Source: Luteococcus sp052116585 (GTDB lineage: Bacteria; Actinomycetota; Actinomycetes; Propionibacteriales; Propionibacteriaceae). From it: a stretch of 42,389 bases of DNA. The notes under the pieces are model-generated. The model ran no database searches, had not been told where the DNA came from, and saw only the letters and a program-made list of their open reading frames with translations. Positions 1-7,750 of the stretch are shown here, one piece after another. The stretch covers positions 1 to 42,389 of the forward strand of contig NZ_JBQKKT010000024.1 in NCBI RefSeq assembly GCF_052116585.1. The letters run 5' to 3'. Numbering within the stretch: the stretch's first letter is position 1; every line of letters begins with the position of its first letter. A program made the translations under genes and the position numbers.

Positions 1-82
<82 letters not shown>

Positions 83-148
83 ACCGCCTTCCGGATGCCA
101 CGGCGAGGACGCCGCGGTGCCAGAGCAGTACCAACAAAGGAGTTGTCA

Positions 149-1009
149 ATGAAGATTGCCGGAGCCCCCATCAGCTGGGGCGTGTGTGAGGTCCCCGGTT
201 GGGGACACCAGATGGATCCCGAGCGGGTCCTGACCGAGATGAAGCAGATCGGTCTGACGGCCACCGAGTTCGGCCCCCAGGGGTGGCTGCCCACCGATGC
301 CGTGGAGCGGGCCCAGGTGGTGGGCAAGTTCGGGCTCAAGCCCGTCGGCGCCTTCTTCTTGGCCGTGATGCATGACCCGGACTTCGATCCGATCCCGATG
401 GTCAACAAGGAGCTCGACGCCTTCGAGGCTGCCGGTGGCGACTTCCTGATCCTGGCGGCCGACTCCGGCCGTGAAGGTTACGACGACCGCCCCGTGCTGG
501 ACGAGAAGGGATGGGAGACGCTCTTCGGCAACCTGTCCCGCATCCGCGAGGTCTGCGCCGCCCGTGGGGTCACCGCCTGCCTCCACCCGCACTGGGGAAC
601 CATGGTGCAGAACGCGGACGAGATCGAGCGTGTGCTGGACAACTCCACCGTCGGCCTGTGCCTGGACACCGGCCACATGGCGTGTGGTGGCTGCGACGTC
701 GTCGAGTTGGTCAAGAAGTACGCAGACCGGGTGGACATCGTCCACGCCAAGGACATCCGCAAGGAGCTCACCGACAAGCTGCTGCCCGGTGAGATCACCT
801 GGAGCGAAGGCATCAAGGCCGGCATGTTCACGCCTGTCGGTCAGGGCGACATCGACTTCGGTGCCATCGTCAAGACGCTCGACGAAGCCGGCTTCGACGG
901 TTACTACGTCCTGGAGCAGGACATCATGATCGACGAGGAGCCCCCCGCCGGTGGAGGCCCCGTGGAGAATGCCAAGGCCTCGCTGGAGGCTCTGTCGGCC
1001 CTGGGTTGA
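149..1009 (+). CDS. IolE-like sugar phosphate isomerase/epimerase (TIM barrel)
   Basis: This is a 286-residue xylose-isomerase-like TIM-barrel protein of the family that includes inosose dehydratase IolE and inosose isomerases. It probably acts in the cytosol on an inositol-derived ketose. The N-terminus (MKIAGAPISWGVCEVPGWG) is typical of the actinobacterial inositol-cluster group. Likely metal-site residues lie in TATEFGP, CLHPHWGT, CLDTGHMA and YVLEQD. I chose the ATG at 149 because AAAGGAG lies 7 bases upstream (136-142) and homologues start with this sequence; an in-frame start at 95 would add 18 basic residues without family support. It converges on iolC across a shared terminator, which supports a role in inositol breakdown. 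IolE itself, an inosose isomerase or another epimerase all remain possible. Confidence 0.8.
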   Translation: MKIAGAPISWGVCEVPGWGHQMDPERVLTEMKQIGLTATEFGPQGWLPTDAVERAQVVGKFGLKPVGAFFLAVMHDPDFDPIPMVNKELDAFEAAGGDFLILAADSGREGYDDRPVLDEKGWETLFGNLSRIREVCAARGVTACLHPHWGTMVQNADEIERVLDNSTVGLCLDTGHMACGGCDVVELVKKYADRVDIVHAKDIRKELTDKLLPGEITWSEGIKAGMFTPVGQGDIDFGAIVKTLDEAGFDGYYVLEQDIMIDEEPPAGGGPVENAKASLEALSALG

Positions 1010-1034
1010 GGCCAGAACCCGTTCGGACAGCAAT

Positions 1035-1062
1035 GGTCCCCGGCGCTCGTGCGCCGGGGACC
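1035..1062. terminator. Bidirectional terminator hairpin
   Basis: A perfect 12-bp stem, GGTCCCCGGCGC paired with GCGCCGGGGACC around a TCGT loop, lies between the convergent iolE-like gene and iolC. There is no long T tract, as is common in high-G+C genomes. Confidence 0.8.
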
Positions 1063-1086
1063 TTGTGCGTTCGGTTCGGGATGGGG

Positions 1087-2070
1087 TCAGGGGCGCTCGC
1101 CGAGCACCGCGGTGTCGCCTGCCGCCACCACCGCGTCGATCTCTTCAGCGGTGGGCATGGCGGTGGAACACTCCAGTCGGGAGGCCACGATGGCGCCCGC
1201 GGCGCTCGCGCGCTGGATCATCTCCTCCAGCGGCAGTCCCCGCAGCAGGCCGTCGACCAGGGAACCGCCGAAGGCGTCGCCGGCCCCCAGACCGTTGACG
1301 GTCTGCGCCTTGGTGGGGGGAACCTCGATGCGCTCGTCCTTGGTCTTGGCCAAGGTGCCCTTGGGGCCCTGCTTCACGATGGCGATCTCCACGCCACGTT
1401 CCAGCAGGGCGTCGGCGGCGCGCTCGGGCTCGGTCTCACCGACCGCGACCTCGCACTCGGCCTTGTTGCCCACCGCGACGGTGGAGTACTTCAGTGCCTC
1501 GGCGTAGCGTTCGGAGGCGATGTGGCGCTCGCGCCAGAACATGTCGCGCCAATCGAGGTCGAAGACCGTGTGTTGGGTGCGGCCCCGGTGCTCCAGCGAG
1601 GTCATGTGTGCCCAGTAGCTGGGCTCCTGGGACAGGCCGGTGCCGGTGAACCAGAACAGCTTGGCCTCAACGATGGAGCGCAGCGGGATGTCATAGGGGC
1701 GCAGCTGGAGGTCCGGGGCGGTGGGGCGCCGGTAGAAGTAGAGCGGGAAGTCATCCGGGGGGAAGATCTCGCAGAAGGTGATGGGGGTCAGCAGGTCGTC
1801 GGTGGTCTCGACGAAGTCGTCCTTGACGCCCAGTCGCTTCATCTCGGTGCGAAGCCACCGGCCGAAGGGGTCATCGCCGACGGCCGTGACCGTGGCCACG
1901 TCCTGGTGGCCCAGCCGGGCGGCCGCGACGGCCACATTGGTGGCGCTGCCACCCAGGAACTTCCCGAAGGACGTGACATCCTCGAGGCCGACTCCAATCT
2001 GGAGCGGGTAGAGGTCGACGCCGATGCGACCCATGGTGATGACTGGTTCTGTGGTGGTGGACGGGGACAT
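1087..2070 (-). CDS. iolC: 5-dehydro-2-deoxygluconokinase IolC (PfkB family)
   Basis: This 327-residue PfkB-family sugar kinase phosphorylates 5-dehydro-2-deoxygluconate, an intermediate of myo-inositol catabolism, using ATP. The first PfkB signature is GKFLGGSATNVAVAAARLG near the N-terminus. The second, NGLGAGDAFGGSLVDG near the C-terminus, holds the catalytic Asp. The opening TMGRIGVDLYPLQ and the segment TFCEIFPPDDFPLYFYR are characteristic of actinobacterial IolC. The ATG at 2070 is preceded by AGGAGGAG. The gene follows lacI on the same strand after about 100 bases, and that gap holds two TTGTCCGGACAA-type dyads, so it probably has its own regulated promoter. The next enzymes of the pathway (IolB, IolD, IolJ, IolA) are not in the window. 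Confidence 0.9.
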   Translation of the reverse strand: MSPSTTTEPVITMGRIGVDLYPLQIGVGLEDVTSFGKFLGGSATNVAVAAARLGHQDVATVTAVGDDPFGRWLRTEMKRLGVKDDFVETTDDLLTPITFCEIFPPDDFPLYFYRRPTAPDLQLRPYDIPLRSIVEAKLFWFTGTGLSQEPSYWAHMTSLEHRGRTQHTVFDLDWRDMFWRERHIASERYAEALKYSTVAVGNKAECEVAVGETEPERAADALLERGVEIAIVKQGPKGTLAKTKDERIEVPPTKAQTVNGLGAGDAFGGSLVDGLLRGLPLEEMIQRASAAGAIVASRLECSTAMPTAEEIDAVVAAGDTAVLGERP

Positions 2071-2116
2071 TGGACTCCTCCTGAGCCTCGCTGCTCGACA
2101 CCACAACTCTAGGGTC

Positions 2117-2128
2117 TTGTCAGGACAA
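2117..2128. promoter_or_regulatory. Operator-like dyad upstream of iolC (copy 1)
   Basis: TTGTCAGGACAA is a near-perfect palindrome with one broken central pair. Its centre lies 33 bp from that of the second dyad, about three helical turns, which suggests cooperative binding of a dimeric repressor. The TTGT...ACAA ends resemble GntR-family sites. The protein that binds it is not identified. Confidence 0.6.
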
Positions 2129-2149
2129 AAGCCATATGTAGCCCTCTAT

Positions 2150-2161
2150 TTGTCCGGACAA
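2150..2161. promoter_or_regulatory. Operator-like dyad upstream of iolC (copy 2)
   Basis: TTGTCCGGACAA is a perfect 12-bp palindrome between the lacI stop and the iolC start. It matches the dyads at 2117 and 3231, which points to one shared regulator of the cluster. Confidence 0.65.
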
Positions 2162-2174
2162 TTGCAGCTGGGCG

Positions 2175-3170
2175 TCAGGCTGGGAGCGACGAGGATCGGA
2201 CCACCAGCCGCGGGGTGATCTGCACATTGAGGGTGGGGGCGCTTGGCTCCGTCATTCGGCGCAGCAGTGCCTCGGCGGCACGCAGTCCGACCTCGTGGGT
2301 GCAGGGCTCGATCGTCGTCAGGTCCAGCAGGCGGCTGCGTGCCACGGGGGAGTTGTCGTAGCCCATCAGGGCGCAGTCCCGTGGGGTACTTCGACCGTCC
2401 TCGCGCAGTGCCGCCCGCGCACCCAGTGCCATCATGTCGTTCGCGGCGAAGACGGCCGTGATCTGGGGATGTCGTCGCAACAGCTCGACGGTCCCGAGGT
2501 AGCCGCCTTCTTCCGTGGTGTCCTGGTCCCTTCCGGCGACCAAGGGTTCGAGTCCACGCGCCCACATGGCCTGTTCGAAGCCCGCACGCCGTGTGGCGGC
2601 GGCACCCCCCTCTCCGGAGATGTGGCCGATGTGCTGGTGACCCAGGTTGGCCAGGTGCTCCACGGCCAGGTTCGCCCCTGTCAGCTGGTCCGACCCGACC
2701 AGGTCGGCCCCGGTGATGCCGTGCAGCCGCGTGCTCTCCACGACCGTTGGGACTCCCGGGTCCGCGAAGTCGTGCCCGGGCTCGGCGGCCACCACCAGCG
2801 CGTCGACGCCGCTCTCCAGGAACTCGTCGATGGCCGTGGGGTGGTTGGGCGAGATGTGCTGTTCCCTGATGGCCACGTGCAGGCCATGGGGGGCCAGGGC
2901 CTCGCGCAGGCCGTGCAGCATCGGCGCGAACCAAGGATTCTCGAAGTTGTCCACGACCAGGCCGATGGTGTGGCTGCGGTGGCGGGCAAGATTGGAGGCG
3001 GTGCGGCTTCGGCGATACCCCAGTCTCTCGATGGCCTCCTGTACTGCGAGTCGCTTGGTCTCGCTCACCAAGTCGGATCCATTGAGCACGAGAGAGACGA
3101 GTGACTTGGAGACGCCGGCCTCCTGGGCGACGTCGTAGATCGTCGGCCTGGCGGGGCTCTTGCTGGCCAT
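2175..3170 (-). CDS. LacI-family transcriptional regulator
   Basis: This 331-residue protein has an N-terminal LacI helix-turn-helix (PTIYDVAQEAGVSKSLVSLV, about residues 9-28), followed by the hinge helix RSRTASNLARHRSHTIG and a periplasmic-binding-protein-like ligand domain ending ITPRLVVRSS. Such proteins usually repress sugar operons until an inducer binds. I chose the ATG at 3170 because GGAGG lies just upstream; a GTG at 3194 is possible but has a weaker ribosome site. The gene is divergent from the Gfo/Idh-isomerase pair. A 14-bp LacI-type palindrome at 3285-3298 in the shared gap is its likely operator. The natural effector is unknown; an inositol or an intermediate is an inference from the neighbours. 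Confidence 0.9.
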   Translation of the reverse strand: MASKSPARPTIYDVAQEAGVSKSLVSLVLNGSDLVSETKRLAVQEAIERLGYRRSRTASNLARHRSHTIGLVVDNFENPWFAPMLHGLREALAPHGLHVAIREQHISPNHPTAIDEFLESGVDALVVAAEPGHDFADPGVPTVVESTRLHGITGADLVGSDQLTGANLAVEHLANLGHQHIGHISGEGGAAATRRAGFEQAMWARGLEPLVAGRDQDTTEEGGYLGTVELLRRHPQITAVFAANDMMALGARAALREDGRSTPRDCALMGYDNSPVARSRLLDLTTIEPCTHEVGLRAAEALLRRMTEPSAPTLNVQITPRLVVRSSSLPA

Positions 3171-3230
3171 GGCTCCTCCATTCCTCGTCGTCACAGCCTA
3201 CTGGGCAGCTGTGGCGAAGCTCGCACCCAA

Positions 3231-3242
3231 TTGTTCGGACAA
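3231..3242. promoter_or_regulatory. Third TTGTNCGGACAA dyad
   Basis: TTGTTCGGACAA (extended ATTGTTCGGACAAT) lies 4 bases upstream of the -35 box of the Gfo/Idh operon promoter. It matches the two dyads before iolC, so iolC and this operon probably share a second regulator besides the LacI protein. Confidence 0.6.
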
Positions 3243-3246
3243 TGTC

Positions 3247-3275
3247 TTGACTCTCATTGGAGTGGGGCCTAGCGT
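3247..3275 (+). promoter_or_regulatory. Promoter of the Gfo/Idh-isomerase operon
   Basis: A -35 box TTGACT (3247-3252) is followed by a 17-base spacer and a -10 box TAGCGT (3270-3275). The expected start of transcription is near 3282, directly before the LacI-type operator. The same -10 hexamer recurs in two other predicted promoters of the window. Confidence 0.6.
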
Positions 3276-3284
3276 TGATCGTAC

Positions 3285-3298
3285 TTGGAGCGCTCCAA
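3285..3298. promoter_or_regulatory. LacI-type operator
   Basis: TTGGAGCGCTCCAA is a perfect 14-bp palindrome with the central CpG typical of LacI-family operators (compare CebR sites, TGGGAGCGCTCCCA). It lies just after the predicted transcription start, where a bound repressor would block the polymerase. The adjacent lacI gene is the obvious candidate regulator. Confidence 0.75.
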
Positions 3299-3342
3299 AT
3301 AATGTCGAGCGCCAAGGCCAGAGACACATCAAGGAGGATGTC

Positions 3343-4557
3343 GTGACCAAGCAATCCCTGGGCGTGGCCGTGATCGGCGCCGGCATGGCCGGACGATCGC
3401 ACGCGGAGGCCTATCGAGTGGCCCCAACCCTGTACGAGTCCGTGCTGCCGGAGATCCGCCACGTCGCCATCTGCGACGCGAATGCCGGCTTCGCCGAGAC
3501 CGCCGCCAAGCGCTTCGGCTACGAACGCTTCGAGACCGACTGGCACAAGATCGCCGAGGCCGACGACATCGACGTGGTCAGTGTCGTCGTGGCCAATGCC
3601 CTGCATCGCGAGATGGTCGAGGGGCTGCTCGCCGCAGGCAAGCATGTGCTGTGCGAGAAGCCGCTGAGCGACTCCATCGAGAATGCCCGTGCCATGGCGA
3701 AGGCTGCGCGCGAGGCCTCCACCGTGGCCTGCGTGGGCTTCACCTACCGTCGCCAGCCCGCCATCGCCGCCATCCGCGAGCTGATCCAGGACGGCACGCT
3801 CGGCAAGGTGATCAACTTCAGCGGCCGCTACTGGTGTGACTACTCCTTCGACGCGATGTCCCCGATGGCCTGGCGCTATCGCGGCGCCCCCGGCACCGGC
3901 GCGCTGGGTGACGTGGCCAGCCACCTCAGCTACATCGGGGAGTTCATGGGCGGGCAGATCACCGAGGTGAGTGGTGGCCGCTTCCTGACCGCCATCACCA
4001 AGCGTCCGCTGCCCTTGGCTGACGTCCAGGGTCACGGCCCGGCCGCCGTCAGCGACACCTTCGAAGAGGTCACCAACGACGACTACGCCGGTTTCGGGGC
4101 CCGGCTCGCGGACGGTGGCGTCGCCACCTTCGAGGTCTCCCGGGTTGCCGCCGGTCACCCGAACGGCCTCAAGTTCGAGGTCTTCTGTGAGAAGGGCGCC
4201 GCTCGCTTCGACATGGTCAACCCCGGCCACTTCGAACTCTTCCTCAACGATGGGCCCTACGGCCGCAATGGCTACCGCGGCATCTCGTGCGGCCCGGACC
4301 ACCCCTACTTCTCCAACGGCCTCCCGATGGACGCCCCCGGCGTCGGGGTCGGCCAGAACGACGGCTTCTACTTCCAGGCGCGCGCCTTCCTCGAAGAGGT
4401 GGCCGGCATCCCCGAGGAGAAGTCGCTCCCGCGCAATGCCTCCTTCGACGAGGGTCTGCGCAACATGGTCGTCCTCAATGCCGTGGCCGAATCGGCCCAG
4501 CAGGGCGGCGCCGCTGTTTCCATCGATGACGTTTCCATCACCGACGAGGAGAACTGA
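3343..4557 (+). CDS. Gfo/Idh/MocA-family oxidoreductase
   Basis: This is a 404-residue NAD(P)-dependent dehydrogenase acting on a sugar or cyclitol in the cytosol. The Rossmann motif IGAGMAGRSHAEAY is at residues 11-24, the EKP motif (CEKPLSD) at 105-107, and the conserved Asp/His of the catalytic region lie in GDVASHLSY (about D190 and H194). The start is a GTG at 3343, with AAGGAGG at 3331-3337. An upstream in-frame ATG would run through the promoter and operator, so it is rejected. It forms an operon with the next isomerase, with one base between stop and start. The substrate cannot be told from sequence; the pairing suggests a keto-sugar or inosose route parallel to IolG. Confidence 0.85.
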   Translation: MTKQSLGVAVIGAGMAGRSHAEAYRVAPTLYESVLPEIRHVAICDANAGFAETAAKRFGYERFETDWHKIAEADDIDVVSVVVANALHREMVEGLLAAGKHVLCEKPLSDSIENARAMAKAAREASTVACVGFTYRRQPAIAAIRELIQDGTLGKVINFSGRYWCDYSFDAMSPMAWRYRGAPGTGALGDVASHLSYIGEFMGGQITEVSGGRFLTAITKRPLPLADVQGHGPAAVSDTFEEVTNDDYAGFGARLADGGVATFEVSRVAAGHPNGLKFEVFCEKGAARFDMVNPGHFELFLNDGPYGRNGYRGISCGPDHPYFSNGLPMDAPGVGVGQNDGFYFQARAFLEEVAGIPEEKSLPRNASFDEGLRNMVVLNAVAESAQQGGAAVSIDDVSITDEEN

Positions 4558-4558
4558 C

Positions 4559-5587
4559 ATGAAGCTGGGTGTCTACAACGCAATCCTGCACGACCGTCCG
4601 CTGCCCGAGGCCCTCAAGGCCGTTGCCGAGGCTGGTCTGAGCGGGATCGAGATCAACTCGGGTGGCTTCCTGCCCCCGGTTCATATCCCGAACATCGACG
4701 AGATCCTGACCAGTGATACCGCCCGCGATGATTTCCTGGGCCAGTTCGAGGGCACCGGTGTCCAGATCGCCGGCCTGAACTGCAATGGCAACCCGCTTCA
4801 CCCCAATGCCGAGATCGGAGACAAGCACGCCGAGGACGTGCGCCGCTCCATCAAGTTGGCCGAGCGGCTGGGCCAGGACCGCGTGGTCACCATGAGCGGC
4901 CTGCCCGGTGGGGAACCCAACACCAAACACCCCAACTGGATCGTCAATGCGTGGAACTCCGCAGCACTCGACGTCTGGGACTACCAGTGGGACATTGCCG
5001 TGCCCTTCTGGCGTGAGATGGACCGGCTCGCGGCCGACCATGGCGTGAAGGTCGCCCTGGAACTGCACCCGCAGAACCTGGTCTTCACCCCGCTCGACAT
5101 CCAGAAGCTGGTGGAGATGACAGGTGCCACCCATGTGGGCGTGGAGCTGGATGCCTCGCACCTGTTCTGGCAGCACATGGATCCGGTCAAGGCCGTGCGT
5201 TACCTGGGTGACCTGGTCTTCCACTCGGCGGCCAAGGACGCGCGCGTGAACCCCAATGCTGCCTACCGCTCGGTGCTGGACAACCACTTCCGTCGGCTGT
5301 CACCCGACGAGCCGCGCACCAATCTGGGCGGCGATGAGTGGGCCAACGAGTGGCCCAAGTATGGCGAGTCCGCCTGGGACTTCGTCGCGGTGGGCGTGGG
5401 CCACGACGTCGAGTACTGGGCCGACTTCCTGGAGGCCCTGTACGACGTGGATCCCGAGATGTGGGTCAACATCGAGCACGAGGACACCTCGATGGGCCGC
5501 ATCGAGGGCCTGGAGTTCGCGTCGAAGACCCTGCACGAGGCCAACAAGATCCTGGAGCAACGCCTGGCGGTCCGCGCCATCCAGTGA
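4559..5587 (+). CDS. Sugar phosphate isomerase/epimerase (TIM barrel)
   Basis: This is a 342-residue xylose-isomerase-like TIM-barrel protein. Likely metal ligands are in LELHPQNLVF, VGVELDASHLFWQ, VFHSAAKD and WVNIEHED, the usual Glu-His/Asp-Glu pattern of the family. The ATG overlaps the end of the preceding gene's context (stop at 4557, start at 4559), and GAGGAG lies within the last codons of that gene, indicating translational coupling. It is longer than the IolE-like protein at the left end and has a different N-terminus (MKLGVYNAILHDRPLPEALK), so it is not a simple duplicate. It probably isomerises or epimerises the product of the upstream dehydrogenase. Confidence 0.85.
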   Translation: MKLGVYNAILHDRPLPEALKAVAEAGLSGIEINSGGFLPPVHIPNIDEILTSDTARDDFLGQFEGTGVQIAGLNCNGNPLHPNAEIGDKHAEDVRRSIKLAERLGQDRVVTMSGLPGGEPNTKHPNWIVNAWNSAALDVWDYQWDIAVPFWREMDRLAADHGVKVALELHPQNLVFTPLDIQKLVEMTGATHVGVELDASHLFWQHMDPVKAVRYLGDLVFHSAAKDARVNPNAAYRSVLDNHFRRLSPDEPRTNLGGDEWANEWPKYGESAWDFVAVGVGHDVEYWADFLEALYDVDPEMWVNIEHEDTSMGRIEGLEFASKTLHEANKILEQRLAVRAIQ

Positions 5588-5598
5588 TCTCCGGGGGT

Positions 5599-5640
5599 GT
5601 GGAGGGGTGCCGCAGCCTGGGCGTGCGGCGCCCCTCCCAC
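5599..5640 (+). terminator. Terminator-like hairpin after the isomerase gene
   Basis: An imperfect stem of about 15 bp (GTGGAGGGGTGCCGC with GCGGCGCCCCTCCCAC, one bulge and one G-T pair) begins 11 bases after the stop codon. It separates the first operon from the iolG-like gene. Confidence 0.6.
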
Positions 5641-5670
5641 CATGTTCCGGGTGGGGTCTGGCGCGAATTC

Positions 5671-5680
5671 TTGTCCGAAT
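5671..5680. promoter_or_regulatory. Possible half-site of the TTGTCC dyad before iolG
   Basis: TTGTCCGAAT lies 14 bases before the iolG start and matches the left half of the dyads at 2150 and 3231. The right half is not conserved, so this may be a weak site or chance. Confidence 0.3.
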
Positions 5681-5693
5681 GTAAGGTCAAATT

Positions 5694-6719
5694 ATGCGCA
5701 TTGGCATTGCAGGCGCGGGACGCATTGGCGCGTACCACGCGAACACGCTCACGAATCTTCCCGGTGTCGACGAGGTGGTCCTCGCAGATGCCTTCCCCGA
5801 TGTGGCCCGGCGAGCAGCGGAGGAGGTGGGGGTCACCTACTCCGCGAACGTCGAGACCATGCTGGACAGGATCGATGCCCTGGTCATCACCTCGCCGACC
5901 ACCACGCACGGCGACCTGATCCGGGCGGGCATCGCGGCGGGGTTGCCCACCTTCTGCGAGAAACCCGTCGCGGCGAGCCTGGATGAGGCCATCGAACTGG
6001 CTCGCCTCGAGCGGCGCAGTGAGGTGCCCCTGCAGATCGGCTTCCAACGGCGCTTCGACGCCGGCTACCGGCGGGCTCGCCAGGCCGTCGCCTCCGGCCG
6101 GCTGGGCTTCATCCACACCGTGCGCGCCTGCTCCTTGGACACCGCACCTCCGCCGGAGGACTACATCCGTGTCTCCGGAGGACTCTTCCGGGACTGCAAC
6201 ATCCACGACTTCGACGCCATCCGTTATGTCACAGGTGTCGAGGCGAAGGTCGCCTACGCCGTCGGTGGCAACAAGGGCACCTCCTACATCGCGGAGGCCG
6301 ACGACATCGACACCGGCATGGGCATCTTCACCATGGCCGATGGCACCTTGGTCACCTTCTCCGGAAGCCGTGAGAACTCCTACGGTCACGACGTGCGGAT
6401 GGAGGTGCACGGTTCCTTGGGCGACGTTGCCGTCGGGCTCGACGAGAGTCTGGCGCTGGTGTCCGCGGAGCAGGATGTCGCCTGGCCCACAGGGCCCCGA
6501 GTCGTGAACTTCATGGACCGCTTCCTGCCCGCCTACCAGGTGGAACTGGCCGCCTTTCTGGATGTCGCCCGTGGCCAGACGGCTTCACCCTGCACCGTCT
6601 TCGACGGGGTGCAGGCCCTGCGCATGGCCGATGCCTGCGACCGTTCTCGTCGGGAGGAGCGGCCCGTCCGGCTCGACGAGATCGCTGGTGCCGACCTCGC
6701 CGAGGGCGGTGCACGATGA
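5694..6719 (+). CDS. iolG: Inositol 2-dehydrogenase-like protein (IolG family)
   Basis: This 341-residue Gfo/Idh/MocA protein probably oxidises myo-inositol or an isomer to the inosose with NAD. The Rossmann motif GIAGAGRIGAYHANTL is at the N-terminus and the EKP motif at residues 89-91. SGGLFRDCNIHDFDAIRY provides D167 and H171, matching the catalytic Lys-Asp-His pattern of inositol dehydrogenases. The ATG at 5694 has only a weak TAAGG upstream. The stop overlaps the start of the next dehydrogenase by four bases (ATGA), so the two are co-translated. It fits the IolC and IolE-like neighbours. A scyllo-inositol or other cyclitol substrate is possible. Confidence 0.8.
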   Translation: MRIGIAGAGRIGAYHANTLTNLPGVDEVVLADAFPDVARRAAEEVGVTYSANVETMLDRIDALVITSPTTTHGDLIRAGIAAGLPTFCEKPVAASLDEAIELARLERRSEVPLQIGFQRRFDAGYRRARQAVASGRLGFIHTVRACSLDTAPPPEDYIRVSGGLFRDCNIHDFDAIRYVTGVEAKVAYAVGGNKGTSYIAEADDIDTGMGIFTMADGTLVTFSGSRENSYGHDVRMEVHGSLGDVAVGLDESLALVSAEQDVAWPTGPRVVNFMDRFLPAYQVELAAFLDVARGQTASPCTVFDGVQALRMADACDRSRREERPVRLDEIAGADLAEGGAR

Positions 6720-7744
6720 GTCGGCTGAGTCTGCCCACCTCCCGCCGACCCGGCCCCGACGACGTCCCGCAGCTGGGTTGGGGGATTCTGGGAACCGGAT
6801 GGATCGCGGAGCGCTTCTGCACTGCCCTACGCGCCTCCACCACCCAACGGATTGCCGCCGTCGCCTCACGCAGCCAGCAACGCGCAGAGGAGTTCGGTGC
6901 CGCGATGGGTTCCGAGCGGAGCCACGGCAGCCTTGACGCCATGTTGGACGATCCCGCCGTCGACGTCGTCTACGTCGCCACGCCGCATCCCAACCATCAT
7001 GCGGATGCGTTGCGGGTGGTCGCGGCCGGGAAGCACGTCCTCGTGGAGAAGCCCATGGCTCTCAATGCCCAGCAGGCACGCGAGGTGGCAGCGGCTGCCC
7101 AAGCGGCGGGTGTCTTCTGCGCCGAGGCGCTGTGGACCCTCTTCCTGCCGAAGTTCGACGTGGTGCGCCAGTTGGTGACCTCGGGCGACCTGGGGGAGAT
7201 CCTGGGTGTCCAGGCAGACCAGGGCGAGTGGTTCGACGCCGGCCATCGGATCCTGGATCCGGAGCTGGCTGGCGGCGCGATGCTGGATCTTGGCACCTAT
7301 CCCGTGATGTTCGCCACGTGGCTGCTGGGGCAGCCCGACGAGGTCCGGGCGGTCGGCACCAGGGCGTCCAGCGGAGTGATGGGCAGCGTGTCCATGTCCT
7401 TGCGCTACCCCTCGGGCGCCCAGGCCGCGCTCCAGACCAGCTGCCTGGTGGAACTGCCCAATGTGGGTTGCATCAGCGGCACCCGTGGCATGGTGCAGTT
7501 CGACCGCAAGTTCTACCAACCCGGCGGATTCACCTATCTGGACCGCGCGAGCGGCACCACCCTGCGCTACGACGAGGAGGCCATCGAGCATGCGGGCCTC
7601 TTCCACGAGGCACTTGAGGTGGCCCGCTGCATCGGTGAGGGCAGGACCCAGACTCCGCTTCGCCCACTGGGTGACACCATCTCCTACCTCGACGTGATGG
7701 ACGAGGTGCGCGACCAGATCGGTGACCGCTTCGTCATGGAGTGA
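6716..7744 (+). CDS. Gfo/Idh/MocA-family oxidoreductase
   Basis: This is a 342-residue NAD(P)-dependent dehydrogenase, the third of its superfamily in this cluster. GWGILGTGWIAERF is the nucleotide-binding loop (residues 21-34), VEKPMALN holds the EKP motif (111-113), and ELAGGAMLDLGTYPV corresponds to the catalytic region. The DLGTY form and the EALWTLFLPKF segment resemble the dimeric dihydrodiol/xylose dehydrogenase branch rather than IolG. An N-terminal extension of about 20 residues precedes the Rossmann fold. Its ATG overlaps the iolG stop by four bases. It ends 6 bases from the convergent ackA stop, with no hairpin between. Confidence 0.85.
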   Translation: MSRLSLPTSRRPGPDDVPQLGWGILGTGWIAERFCTALRASTTQRIAAVASRSQQRAEEFGAAMGSERSHGSLDAMLDDPAVDVVYVATPHPNHHADALRVVAAGKHVLVEKPMALNAQQAREVAAAAQAAGVFCAEALWTLFLPKFDVVRQLVTSGDLGEILGVQADQGEWFDAGHRILDPELAGGAMLDLGTYPVMFATWLLGQPDEVRAVGTRASSGVMGSVSMSLRYPSGAQAALQTSCLVELPNVGCISGTRGMVQFDRKFYQPGGFTYLDRASGTTLRYDEEAIEHAGLFHEALEVARCIGEGRTQTPLRPLGDTISYLDVMDEVRDQIGDRFVME

Positions 7745-7750
7745 GTCGGA

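Noticed and set aside
3160..3342. N-terminal extension of the Gfo/Idh protein from an upstream ATG
   Set aside because: The extension would overlap the lacI start, the promoter and both operators, and the GTG at 3343 has an excellent ribosome site.
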